Positions 8,347 to 16,823 of a stretch of 34,911 nt of DNA are shown here, piece after piece. The notes beneath the pieces are model-generated. The model was given only the letters and a program-made list of their open reading frames with translations. It made no database searches and was not told where the DNA came from. Made by a program: the position numbers and the translations under genes. The stretch is taken from the NCBI GenBank assembly GCA_029248185.1, contig JAQWJV010000046.1, positions 1-34,911 on the forward strand. Reading direction: 5' to 3'. The DNA comes from Flavobacteriaceae bacterium. GTDB lineage: Bacteria; Bacteroidota; Bacteroidia; Flavobacteriales; Flavobacteriaceae. Within the stretch, counting starts at the first letter, position 1. Each line of letters starts with the position of its first letter.

Positions 8347-10977
8347 ATGGAAATTCCCTCCAAGTTTGATTCTCGGCTGGTAGAAACTAAATGGTATAGC
8401 TTCTGGCAAGAAAACGGCTATTTTAAATCCGTCCCTGATGGGCGTGAGCCCTATACCATTGTCATTCCTCCACCCAATGTAACAGGAGTCCTTCATATGG
8501 GACATATGCTCAATAATTCTTTGCAAGATATTATCATTCGAAGAGCACGTATGAGAGGGTATAATGCATGTTGGGTTCCAGGAACAGACCACGCTTCAAT
8601 TGCTACGGAGGCCAAAGTAGTTGCCAAACTTAAATCAGAAGGGATTGATAAAAGTAACCTTACTAGAGAAGCCTTTTTAGATCATGCTTGGGATTGGACC
8701 CATGAATACGGAGGGGTTATTCTAGAACAACTAAAAAAACTGGGTTGTAGTTGTGATTGGGATCGAACCAAATTTACACTTGATCCCGAAATGTCAGAAT
8801 CTGTACTCCGTGTTTTTATAGATTTATATAACAAAGGCAAGGTTTATCGCGGTTTTCGCATGGTAAACTGGGATCCGGAAGCACAAACGACCTTGTCAGA
8901 CGAGGAAGTAATTTACGAGGAAAAGTCTGGAAATTTATATCATATAGCGTATCAGATCGAGGGATCTGACGAACAACTAATTATTGCCACTACGCGACCT
9001 GAAACCCTATTGGGTGACTCAGCGGTTTGTGTACACCCTGAAGATGAACGCTATGCTCATTTAAAAGAAAAAGAAGTTTGGGTACCTCTTACTGGAAGAA
9101 AAGTGCCCCTTATTCAAGATGAATATGTGGCTATGGATTTTGGAACAGGCTGTCTTAAAGTTACTCCTGCACATGATATAAATGATAAAGCACTGGGTGA
9201 AAAACATGGACTTGAGGTTATCGATATATTTAATGCCGATGCCACACTCAATGCACAAGGTCTAGAATTTGAAGGCTTGGATCGTTTTGTTGCACGTAAG
9301 AAAATTGTAAAAGCTCTTGATTCTTTGGGAGTTTTGGTTAAAACAGAATCTCATATTCATAAAGTAGGAACTTCAGAGAGAACCAAAGCTGTCATAGAAC
9401 CCCGTTTGTCGGATCAATGGTTTTTAAAAATGGAAGAATTAGCTCAACCTGCCATTGAGGCTGTTTTGCATTCGGATGAAATTGCATTATTGCCTGAAAA
9501 ATTCAAAAACACCTACCGACATTGGATGGAAAATATTCGGGACTGGAATATTTCAAGACAGTTATGGTGGGGTCAACGAATTCCAGCATACTATTATGGA
9601 ACGGGAGTTGAGGATTTTGTTGTTGCACTAACCGCTGAGGAAGCTCTTGAAGCCGCTCAAAACAAATCAGGAAATACTTCACTCCAACTGGAAAATCTGC
9701 GTCAAGACGAAGATGTTTTGGATACTTGGTTCTCCTCTTGGTTATGGCCTATTTCTGTTTTTGATGGAATTCGAAATCCAGAAAATGAAGAAATTAAATA
9801 TTATTATCCCACTCAAGACCTTGTGACAGGTCCGGATATCTTATTTTTCTGGGTCGCAAGGATGATTATTTCAGGTTATGAATATAGAGGGGAAAAACCT
9901 TTTTCAAATGTTTATTTAACGGGTCTTGTACGTGACGAAAAAGGGCGTAAGATGTCCAAGCAGTTGGGGAATTCACCTGACGCTTTAAAGCTTATAGAAA
10001 ACTATGGTGCCGATGCGGTTCGCGTAGGATTAATGTTGAGCTCTGCTGCAGGGAATGACTTGCTTTTTGATGAAAGTCTTTGTCAACAAGGGAAAAACTT
10101 CGCCAATAAAATTTGGAATGCTTACCGTTTGATCGAAGGCTGGGAAATTGACAACAAGATTAAACCTTCCTCTGCTGCAACTGAAGCTTTAGATTGGTAT
10201 GAAAATCATTTTAATAAGACCCTTCTTTGGGTGGATGAGAATTTTGATAAATACCGTATATCAGATGCATTAATGACAATCTACAAGCTAATCTGGGATG
10301 ATTTTTGTTCCTGGTTGCTTGAGTTGGTGAAGCCAGAATATGGAAAACCCATAGATGCTGCTACGCATGCAAGAATTATTGTATTATTTGAAAACAATTT
10401 ACGTTTATTGCATCCTTTCATGCCCTTTTTAACTGAGGAATTATGGCATTTTATTAGTGCTAGAGCAACCGATGAAGTGCTTACGGTTTCTTCTTGGCCT
10501 CAGTCAAAATCATTTGATTCCGAAAGGATCACCAATTTTGAAATTACCCAGGAAGTTATTGTGGGGATTCGAAAGTTCAGAAAGGATAAAAATATTTCAT
10601 TCAAAGAAAAGGTGACAGTTTATGTCACAAATTCCAGTACTTCTATACCCTACGAGTCCTGTATTATAAAGTTGGGTGCGCTTGATGATTTGATTTATTC
10701 TCAGGCTCCTGAGGATACAAATGGAGGGAGTTTTCGTGTTTCGAAACTTGAGTTTTTTATTCCTACCCAAGCACCTGAGGATACTGAGGCTGAAAAAGAA
10801 AAACTTCATGCTGAGCTAAAATATACCAAAGGGTTTTTAGCCTCAGTAGAAAAAAAGTTAGCCAATGAACGGTTTGTGTCGAATGCTCCAGAGCAAGTGA
10901 TTGCGATTGAGCGTAAAAAAGCAGCAGATGCTGAAGATAAAATAAAGATGCTAGAAAAAAGCCTCAGTTTGCTTTAA
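8347..10977 (+). CDS. valS: Valyl-tRNA synthetase
   Basis: ValRS charges tRNA-Val and edits mischarged threonine. The 876-residue class Ia synthetase has the HIGH motif as HMGH at 50-53, a CP1 editing domain with TTRPETLLGD, and KMSK at 535-538. A C-terminal anticodon-binding domain is followed by the tRNA-binding coiled coil from about residue 815 to the end. The tRNA-Val gene of this window lies at 29919, about 19 kb away. The six-residue phrase QAPEDT occurs twice near the domain/coiled-coil junction. Its stop overlaps that of the convergent psd by 4 bp. Confidence 0.98.
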   Translation: MEIPSKFDSRLVETKWYSFWQENGYFKSVPDGREPYTIVIPPPNVTGVLHMGHMLNNSLQDIIIRRARMRGYNACWVPGTDHASIATEAKVVAKLKSEGIDKSNLTREAFLDHAWDWTHEYGGVILEQLKKLGCSCDWDRTKFTLDPEMSESVLRVFIDLYNKGKVYRGFRMVNWDPEAQTTLSDEEVIYEEKSGNLYHIAYQIEGSDEQLIIATTRPETLLGDSAVCVHPEDERYAHLKEKEVWVPLTGRKVPLIQDEYVAMDFGTGCLKVTPAHDINDKALGEKHGLEVIDIFNADATLNAQGLEFEGLDRFVARKKIVKALDSLGVLVKTESHIHKVGTSERTKAVIEPRLSDQWFLKMEELAQPAIEAVLHSDEIALLPEKFKNTYRHWMENIRDWNISRQLWWGQRIPAYYYGTGVEDFVVALTAEEALEAAQNKSGNTSLQLENLRQDEDVLDTWFSSWLWPISVFDGIRNPENEEIKYYYPTQDLVTGPDILFFWVARMIISGYEYRGEKPFSNVYLTGLVRDEKGRKMSKQLGNSPDALKLIENYGADAVRVGLMLSSAAGNDLLFDESLCQQGKNFANKIWNAYRLIEGWEIDNKIKPSSAATEALDWYENHFNKTLLWVDENFDKYRISDALMTIYKLIWDDFCSWLLELVKPEYGKPIDAATHARIIVLFENNLRLLHPFMPFLTEELWHFISARATDEVLTVSSWPQSKSFDSERITNFEITQEVIVGIRKFRKDKNISFKEKVTVYVTNSSTSIPYESCIIKLGALDDLIYSQAPEDTNGGSFRVSKLEFFIPTQAPEDTEAEKEKLHAELKYTKGFLASVEKKLANERFVSNAPEQVIAIERKKAADAEDKIKMLEKSLSLL

Positions 10978-11627
10978 GCTTTGTGGGCAATAGCTTGGAC
11001 ACCTCCTTTTACAACATCGTTTAAAGCGATGTCTAAGTTTGTTCCTAAGGGTAAAAATAAGTCAATACGGGAGCCAAACTTTATGAATCCAGCGTCAGTT
11101 CCCTGCTCCACTTCCATTCCTTCTTTGGCATAATTTACAATTCGTCTTGCTACTGCGCCTGCGATTTGACGATACAATACTTCTCCAAATATGTCATTTT
11201 TTAACACAATGGTAGTTCTTTCGTTTAATTCAGAAGATTTTGGATGCCATGCCACTAAATATTTTCCAGGGTGGTATTTACTGAATTGAACTTTACCACT
11301 CATTGTATATCGAGTTACGTGAACATTTAAAGGAGACATGAAAATCGAAACTTGTAAACGTTTGTCCTTAAAGTATTCTTTTTCAAAAACTTCTTCAATG
11401 ATAACGACTTTACCGTCAACTGGAGCAATGAGTTGATTTTCATTTTTTGGAGTTACTCTTTTTGGGTTTCTAAAAAATTGAAGGACCAAAACAAGGAGTA
11501 CCAAAGCAATAAGCTGAATCCCAATTTTCATTGGCGGGAGGTCTATGTTATACTCTGCTAAAACAGCAATTGCAGCGGTTATGACAAAGGTTGTCATGAT
11601 GATTTGATATCCTTCTTTATGAAACAT
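10974..11627 (-). CDS. psd: Phosphatidylserine decarboxylase
   Basis: Psd converts phosphatidylserine to phosphatidylethanolamine. This is the short form (217 residues), with an N-terminal membrane region (about 10-52) and the self-processing site as GS (G185-S186 in FIKFGSRIDLF). Cleavage there would make the pyruvoyl group on the small subunit. Other conserved segments are APVDGKV at 68-74, FMSPLNVHVTR at 96-106 and WHPKSSELNERT. It overlaps cdsA by 11 nt and is the last gene of the rsfS-ftsH-LUD-cdsA-psd operon. CdsA makes the CDP-diacylglycerol that feeds phosphatidylserine synthase, whose gene is not in the window. Confidence 0.95.
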   Translation of the reverse strand: MFHKEGYQIIMTTFVITAAIAVLAEYNIDLPPMKIGIQLIALVLLVLVLQFFRNPKRVTPKNENQLIAPVDGKVVIIEEVFEKEYFKDKRLQVSIFMSPLNVHVTRYTMSGKVQFSKYHPGKYLVAWHPKSSELNERTTIVLKNDIFGEVLYRQIAGAVARRIVNYAKEGMEVEQGTDAGFIKFGSRIDLFLPLGTNLDIALNDVVKGGVQAIAHKA

Positions 11628-12420
11628 AATGAACTATAATTAAAAATAAGTTGACAAAGGGAGCTGTATAAAGTACACTGTCCATTCGGTCATAAAAACC
11701 ACCATGTCCAGGAATCAATGAACCACTGTCTTTCACATTCGCCTCCCGTTTAAATTTTGATTGAATAAGATCTCCAAGGGTTGAAGCAATAATAATGATT
11801 AGAGCTAAAAGCGGGAAGACCCAAATTTTAAATTCTTTGTGAAAATTAAGCAAAACAAGGCTTAACAAAAAACAAGCCAGTGCTCCACCCCAAAATCCTT
11901 CCCATGTTTTTTTGGGGGAAACCTCTGGGAATAAAGTATTTTTCCCCCATTTTTTTCCAAACACATAGGCAAAACTATTATTGGTCCAAATTAAAAAGTA
12001 CATGGATAAGGTAATTCCATTCATCCAGCTACTTTCCATGGCCGTGGAAGCAATAATGAAATATCCAGAACTGATAAGATAAAAAAGAGTAAGCCCGCTT
12101 TTTTGAAAAGGGGCAAAATCAAATGATTTTTTTTTGACCAGTAGAAAGGCAAGTAAAATATTTGTGAAAATGCCTAGGGCCAAGAGACCATAATGTAGGG
12201 TGTTGTTTAGCTTTCCGGTATAAAATTGATAAGCTAATAATCCAAAAAAGAGGAGGGGAACAGGGCTTTTATAATGTAATAACCTTTGAAATTCAAAAAG
12301 TGCTAAAGCAGAAAATATAAAAAGTACAATGATTAAGGCTAAATTTGAGAATAGAGCAGAAGAAACAATTATTGCTACATAGAGAAGGCCAGAAAACCCT
12401 CTTACCATAATTTCACGCAT
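11617..12420 (-). CDS. cdsA: Phosphatidate cytidylyltransferase
   Basis: CdsA is an integral membrane enzyme that makes CDP-diacylglycerol from phosphatidic acid and CTP, the branch point of phospholipid synthesis. The 267-residue protein has about seven or eight hydrophobic segments and the family signature near its C-terminus (residues 221-248): SKFKREANVKDSG followed by IPGHGGFYDRMDS. The start at 12420 gives MREIMVRGFSG, normal for the family. A GTG or later ATG (residue 5) would also be possible. It lies 9 nt after the LUD gene and overlaps psd by 11 nt, so the two lipid enzymes are likely coupled in translation. Confidence 0.96.
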   Translation of the reverse strand: MREIMVRGFSGLLYVAIIVSSALFSNLALIIVLFIFSALALFEFQRLLHYKSPVPLLFFGLLAYQFYTGKLNNTLHYGLLALGIFTNILLAFLLVKKKSFDFAPFQKSGLTLFYLISSGYFIIASTAMESSWMNGITLSMYFLIWTNNSFAYVFGKKWGKNTLFPEVSPKKTWEGFWGGALACFLLSLVLLNFHKEFKIWVFPLLALIIIIASTLGDLIQSKFKREANVKDSGSLIPGHGGFYDRMDSVLYTAPFVNLFLIIVHYVS

Positions 12421-12429
12421 ACTTTTTTA

Positions 12430-13020
12430 TTAATCTTCTAGAAGCAAATATATGTTTTTTGCACTTGTTTCAGATTCAGAAAACACTTTTTCCTCACCAG
12501 TGTCCGATTTTGATTTGAGCGTTGTAATATTTGTTGGGATTGTTTTTTTGTATTTATTGTTGAGTGAGGTCATCCCTTGACTCACATCTTTAACGATCTG
12601 GTGAGTTTTTGCGATGATAATAATGTTGTTGGGTAGGTCAGGAAGATTGTAGTGTTTGATCTGATGTTCGCTAAGTAATATTTTACCTGTATTGCTGATA
12701 ATGTATTCACAGTTCATTACTGCAGCCTCATAGGCTTTTAAATTCCCTGAGGATTGAGTGATCAAGGTCAATTCGTATTGTTGGGCGAGTTTCTCATTGA
12801 GACTCAATACTTGATCTTTTTTCCAAAGATTTTCTTTAAAAATTTCAATGAGATTGAGTGAAACAAGTCTACTGGATTCACAAAAGAGAAAGCGCCCTCC
12901 TTTTTTGGTAAAAGCTTCGGCAAACTGAATGTCTATTTCAATTTCTTCCGATGGGAGATAGGGACTTTTCTCAGAATTATTCTCAGTTTTTTTACCAAAA
13001 AATTTATCCCATATCCCCAT
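12430..13020 (-). CDS. LUD domain protein (LutC/YkgG-like)
   Basis: This 196-residue protein matches the LUD (DUF162) family. The visible pattern is GGRFLFCESS, a later AEx-type middle segment where LYEAAVMNCEYIISNTGKILL would place the conserved Thr/Ser-Gly, then LPNNIIIIAKTHQIV. In the LutABC system the LUD proteins work with iron-sulfur subunits to oxidise lactate, but no such partners are here. The gene sits between ftsH (11 nt) and cdsA (9 nt) in a tightly packed minus-strand operon, so a lactate role is not supported by context. The N-terminus (GIWDKFFGKK) is basic and amphipathic and might touch the membrane. The function in this setting is unknown. Confidence 0.75.
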   Translation of the reverse strand: MGIWDKFFGKKTENNSEKSPYLPSEEIEIDIQFAEAFTKKGGRFLFCESSRLVSLNLIEIFKENLWKKDQVLSLNEKLAQQYELTLITQSSGNLKAYEAAVMNCEYIISNTGKILLSEHQIKHYNLPDLPNNIIIIAKTHQIVKDVSQGMTSLNNKYKKTIPTNITTLKSKSDTGEEKVFSESETSAKNIYLLLED

Positions 13021-13031
13021 AAGCTTTGGTT

Positions 13032-14987
13032 CTATTTGCTTTTAAGTAGCTTGGCTTCTTCTATTTTTTCGCTATTCGTTTTAAAAGGTCTCTTTCCTAA
13101 GATATTTTCTAGATCATCTTTAAAAATAACTTCTTTTTCTAAAAGGCGTTCGGCCAATTCTGTTAATTTATCTTTAGAAAGTTTCAAAATTTCAATTGCT
13201 CGGTCATATTGTTTTTCAATAATTCCAGAAATTTCGTGATCAATTTTCTGAGCAGTTTCTTCTGAATAGGGCTTGGTTAAGTTATAGTCAGATTGCCCTG
13301 TTGAGTCATAGTAAGTTAGATTTCCAATGGTATCATTAAGGCCATATACTGAAACCATAGCTCTAGCTTGACGAGTAACTTTCTCCAAATCGCTTAACGC
13401 TCCTGTTGAGATTTGGTCAAACATTACTTTTTCAGCGGCACGTCCACCTAAAGCAGCACACATCTCATCAAGCATTTGTTCTGTTCTCACAATTTGACGT
13501 TCCTCTGGAAGGTACCATGCCGCTCCCAATGATTGACCTCTGGGTACAATAGTAACTTTCACAAGAGGAGCCGCATGTTCTAGCAACCAACTCACTAAAG
13601 CATGACCCGCCTCATGGTAAGCAATGGTTTTCTTTTCTTCAGGAGTAATGATTTTATTTTTCTTTTCAAGACCTCCAACAATTCGATCAACGGCATCTAA
13701 AAAATCCTGTTTTCCTACTGTCTTTTTATTGCCCCGGGCAGCAATTAATGCCGCTTCGTTACAAACATTTGCGATGTCTGCACCTGAAAATCCAGGAGTT
13801 TGTTTTGCGAGAAAATCCACATCCAATGACTTAATGGCTTTGATGGGTTTTAGATGCACTTTAAATATTTCTTTACGCTCATTTAGATCGGGTAAATCAA
13901 CATAGATTTGGCGATCAAAACGTCCCGCTCTCATTAAGGCCTTATCCAATACATCAGCACGGTTTGTTGCAGCGATGACGATGACATTGGTGTCGGTTCC
14001 AAAACCATCCATTTCTGTTAGGAGTTGGTTGAGAGTATTTTCTCTTTCGTCATTTGATCCGGTCATATTACTTTTCCCTCTTGCTCTCCCTATGGCATCA
14101 ATTTCATCAATGAAAATAATTGCAGGGGATTTGTCTTTGGCTTGTTTAAATAAATCACGCACCCGAGAAGCTCCCACTCCTACAAACATTTCAACAAAAT
14201 CAGATCCCGAAAGAGAAAAGAACGGCACTTTTGCTTCTCCTGCAACTGCTTTGGCAAGCAATGTTTTCCCTGTACCGGGTAAACCGACCAAGAGGGCTCC
14301 TTTTGGAATTTTACCCCCTAGGATAGTATATTTACTTGGATTTTTAAGAAAATCAACAATTTCCTGAATCTCTTCTTTAGCCCCTTCAAGTCCTGCAACA
14401 TCTTTGAAGGTTGTTTTTACATCTGTGTTTTTATCAAATAATTTAGCTTTGGATTTACCAATATTAAAAATTTGACCCCCTGCGCCACCACCAGCGCCTC
14501 CGGACATTCTTCGCATTAAGAAGATCCATACACCTATAATGATGATGATAGGTAAAAATCCTATTAATGTATCAGCCCATCGGTTTTCAACAGTGGTAAA
14601 CTCGAGTCGGAATGAAATGCCATTTGCTCGTGCTTTTTCCAGTTTTTCTTCAAAAAGCTCAAGACTTCCTACTTCAAATTGATAATGCGGTCCTCTTGTA
14701 TTGTCTTGTCCCAAAATATTTTTTTCGGAAACACCTTGATGGTCACTTTTGCTAAGTGCCTCAGGAGTTAGGGTGACTCGGACACTACTTTTGTTTCGAA
14801 TTACGGTAACTTGACTTACATCACCCGCATTGAGATATTTTTCAAAACTTGAGATATTCGTTTTGCTAATACTTTGCCAGGAATCACTTCCTCCAAAAAG
14901 ACTCATGCCTAACAGAGCAAAAATAATTGCGCCATAAAGCCAGTAGATATTAAACTTAGGTGTGGTTGGTTTTTTTTCTTCTTTCAT
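13032..14987 (-). CDS. ftsH: ATP-dependent zinc metalloprotease FtsH
   Basis: FtsH is the membrane-anchored AAA+ protease for misfolded membrane proteins and short-lived regulators. The 651-residue protein has TM1 at about 14-31, an extracytoplasmic domain, TM2 at about 141-158, a Gly-rich linker and an AAA domain. Walker A is GLPGTGKT at 235-242, where most family members have Pro at the second position. Walker B is IIFIDEID at 290-297, and the second region of homology includes LMRAGRFDR at 351-359. The M41 zinc site HEAGH is at 458-462. It is second in the rsfS-ftsH-LUD-cdsA-psd operon. In E. coli FtsH controls lipid synthesis by proteolysis; the link to cdsA and psd here is only by position. 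Confidence 0.98.
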   Translation of the reverse strand: MKEEKKPTTPKFNIYWLYGAIIFALLGMSLFGGSDSWQSISKTNISSFEKYLNAGDVSQVTVIRNKSSVRVTLTPEALSKSDHQGVSEKNILGQDNTRGPHYQFEVGSLELFEEKLEKARANGISFRLEFTTVENRWADTLIGFLPIIIIIGVWIFLMRRMSGGAGGGAGGQIFNIGKSKAKLFDKNTDVKTTFKDVAGLEGAKEEIQEIVDFLKNPSKYTILGGKIPKGALLVGLPGTGKTLLAKAVAGEAKVPFFSLSGSDFVEMFVGVGASRVRDLFKQAKDKSPAIIFIDEIDAIGRARGKSNMTGSNDERENTLNQLLTEMDGFGTDTNVIVIAATNRADVLDKALMRAGRFDRQIYVDLPDLNERKEIFKVHLKPIKAIKSLDVDFLAKQTPGFSGADIANVCNEAALIAARGNKKTVGKQDFLDAVDRIVGGLEKKNKIITPEEKKTIAYHEAGHALVSWLLEHAAPLVKVTIVPRGQSLGAAWYLPEERQIVRTEQMLDEMCAALGGRAAEKVMFDQISTGALSDLEKVTRQARAMVSVYGLNDTIGNLTYYDSTGQSDYNLTKPYSEETAQKIDHEISGIIEKQYDRAIEILKLSKDKLTELAERLLEKEVIFKDDLENILGKRPFKTNSEKIEEAKLLKSK

Positions 14988-14992
14988 AGTTT

Positions 14993-15364
14993 TTAATAAT
15001 TTGAATCAATTTGGGTCGTTTTTGCATCTCCCCAAAGTTCTTCAATATTGTAATATTCGCGAATTTGTTTTTGGAAGACATGTACAACAACATCTACATA
15101 GTCTATTAAAACCCATTCAGCTAAATCAGAACCTTCTGTATGAAAAGGTTTTTCTTTCAGTGATTTACTTACATTTTTTTGAACCGAACCCACGATTGCG
15201 GAAACTTGTGTATTTGAATTTCCACTACAGACAACAAAAAAGTCACAAGGCGTATTATCAAGTTCTGTTAAATCTAAGATTTGAATATCTTCTCCTTTGA
15301 CATTTTCAATTCCATTGACGATTTCATCTAAAAGAATTGATTTACTTTCAATTTTATTTGTCAT
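14993..15364 (-). CDS. rsfS: Ribosomal silencing factor RsfS
   Basis: RsfS (DUF143/Iojap) binds ribosomal protein uL14 and blocks subunit joining when nutrients are low. The 123-residue protein has the typical order: an N-terminal helix, DIQILDLTEL, CDFFVVCSGNSNTQVSAI and the C-terminal WVLIDYVDVVVHVF then REYYNIEELWGDA. It heads the operon that continues with ftsH after 5 nt. An exact TAAATTTG promoter box lies 19 nt before its ATG. The divergent birA start is 57 bp away. Confidence 0.97.
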   Translation of the reverse strand: MTNKIESKSILLDEIVNGIENVKGEDIQILDLTELDNTPCDFFVVCSGNSNTQVSAIVGSVQKNVSKSLKEKPFHTEGSDLAEWVLIDYVDVVVHVFQKQIREYYNIEELWGDAKTTQIDSNY

Positions 15365-15383
15365 TAATTAGTGCTCTTTTTCG

Positions 15384-15391
15384 CAAATTTA
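15384..15391 (-). promoter_or_regulatory. Bacteroidota -7 box of rsfS-ftsH operon
   Basis: The minus strand reads TAAATTTG, an exact TAnnTTTG match, 19 nt before the rsfS ATG in the 57-bp gap to divergent birA. The birA side carries a near match, TACTTTTTG, with one extra base at 15393-15401. Confidence 0.55.
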
Positions 15392-15421
15392 TTACTTTTT
15401 GGCTCGGTTACATCCACTTCT

Positions 15422-16165
15422 ATGAGCTATTTTAACATAATCAAACTTAATGCCACCCCATCGACGAATGATTTTTTGAAAGAAAGACACCAAAAGGGTT
15501 TGTGTCATGACGGGGATTTGGTTTGGGCACAAGATCAAACTTCGGGAAGGGGACAACGAAATAGGACTTGGTTTTCAAGTCCTGAGGATAGCTTGACATT
15601 CAGTATCTACAAGACCTACAGGCAGTTTCATTCGGCTAACGCCTTTTCAATAAGTGCAGCGGTGGCCCTAGCAATTGTTTCGGGTTTACAGTCACAAGGG
15701 ATTCCTAATCTATCCATAAAATGGCCAAACGACATTTTGTCAGACAACAAAAAAATTGCTGGAATTTTAATTGAAAATATTTTTAAACAAGGAAATTTAA
15801 AAGCCACTTTTATTGGAATTGGTTTGAATGTAAACCAAAATAAATTTGAAGACCTGCCCAATGCAGCTTCTTTAGCTTCTGTAACCAGCAAGCAATGGGA
15901 TACAAATCACGTTTTTAATGCATTAAAAGAACCCCTTGAGAACCTGCTGTTTTCTTTGAATTCAATTTCTTTAAAGGAGTTATTTTTGATTTACTCTAAT
16001 TTACTTTGGAAAAAAGATGAGCGGGCAGTATTTGAAAAAGAAGGAGAAATTTTCACTGCCATCACCCGAGGGGTAACTTCATCGGGTTGTATTCTCCTTG
16101 AAGATGAAACAGGAAAAAAAATAGAGTTAAATTCCAGTCAACTAAGGATGCATTATGAGAACTAA
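15422..16165 (+). CDS. birA: Biotin--[acetyl-CoA-carboxylase] ligase
   Basis: BirA activates biotin to biotinyl-5'-AMP and transfers it to the biotin carboxyl carrier protein. From the ATG at 15422 the protein has 247 residues, starting directly with the catalytic domain (LNATPSTNDFLKE). It lacks the N-terminal helix-turn-helix of E. coli BirA, so it is not expected to repress biotin genes. Catalytic signatures are GRGQRNRTW at 42-50 and KWPNDI at 100-105, and a C-terminal SH3-like domain is present. An in-frame extension back to 15371 would add a Phe/Leu-rich stretch that overlaps the promoter area, so I reject it. Its stop lies 2 nt from that of convergent pyrE. Confidence 0.95.
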   Translation: MSYFNIIKLNATPSTNDFLKERHQKGLCHDGDLVWAQDQTSGRGQRNRTWFSSPEDSLTFSIYKTYRQFHSANAFSISAAVALAIVSGLQSQGIPNLSIKWPNDILSDNKKIAGILIENIFKQGNLKATFIGIGLNVNQNKFEDLPNAASLASVTSKQWDTNHVFNALKEPLENLLFSLNSISLKELFLIYSNLLWKKDERAVFEKEGEIFTAITRGVTSSGCILLEDETGKKIELNSSQLRMHYEN

Positions 16166-16167
16166 AA

Positions 16168-16812
16168 TTATGCAGGTGACCAATTTGCAGGGTCCTTTCT
16201 CCAAGTTTTTAAATTTTCAGACTGCACTTCAGAGATTTTATTTGTTTTTAATGCAACAGCTAACAGGTGCTCATAATCACACAAGGTTTGTAGTTCGATC
16301 TGAGCTTGATTAAATGCTTGTTCTGCTTTTTCAAAACCATAGGTGAAGAGCGCATACATCCCCAAAAGGGTTGCGTCAGCATTCTGTAATGCTTTCACAG
16401 CGTTTAGGCTACTCATTCCGGTACTGATTAAATCTTCGATTACAACAACTTTTTTACCCGGCTCCAAAGCTCCTTCAATTTGATTTTGTCTACCGTGTTT
16501 TTTGGCTTCAGGGCGAACATAAATAAAGGGAAGATTTAACTCTTGTGCTACCAACATCCCAATTCCAATCGCCCCGGTTGCAACTCCTGCAATAACTATA
16601 TCCGAACCAAATTGTGTTTGGATTTCATTCGAGATACTCTTGCTTAAAAAAGTTCGAATATCAGGGTAAGAAAGAGCCACACGATTATCGCAATAGATGG
16701 GAGATTTCCATCCACTTGCCCACGTAAATGGATTTTCTGGATTCAATTTAATTGCATTTATTTGTAACAGGTATTCAGCTGTTTGCTGAGCTATATTTTG
16801 ATTAAAGATCAT
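16168..16812 (-). CDS. pyrE: Orotate phosphoribosyltransferase
   Basis: PyrE joins orotate and PRPP to give OMP in de novo UMP synthesis. The 214-residue protein shows NPFTWASGWKSPIYCDNR (residues 27-44), VATGAIGIG, the YVRPEAKKHGRQNQIEG catalytic loop and the PRPP-binding motif VVIEDLISTG at 123-132. I choose the ATG at 16812 over an in-frame TTG at 16818, because MIFNQ matches the usual family start. The divergent NUDIX start codon begins at 16819, so only 6 bp separate the two start codons. The best -7 box, TACATTTG, ends 3 nt before the ATG, which predicts an almost leaderless mRNA. Confidence 0.96.
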   Translation of the reverse strand: MIFNQNIAQQTAEYLLQINAIKLNPENPFTWASGWKSPIYCDNRVALSYPDIRTFLSKSISNEIQTQFGSDIVIAGVATGAIGIGMLVAQELNLPFIYVRPEAKKHGRQNQIEGALEPGKKVVVIEDLISTGMSSLNAVKALQNADATLLGMYALFTYGFEKAEQAFNQAQIELQTLCDYEHLLAVALKTNKISEVQSENLKTWRKDPANWSPA

Positions 16813-16815
16813 AAG

Positions 16816-16823
16816 CAAATGTA
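16816..16823 (-). promoter_or_regulatory. Bacteroidota -7 box of pyrE
   Basis: The minus strand reads TACATTTG, an exact TAnnTTTG match. It overlaps the ATG of the divergent NUDIX gene (16819-16821) and ends only 3 nt before the pyrE ATG. If it is the true promoter, transcription begins at or within a few bases of the start codon. Confidence 0.45.

Noticed and set aside
13624-14367. Long plus-strand open frames antisense to ftsH (93 and 130 codons)
   Set aside because: They mirror a strongly conserved coding strand; their translations are Ser/Pro-rich with no family signature, typical of shadow frames.
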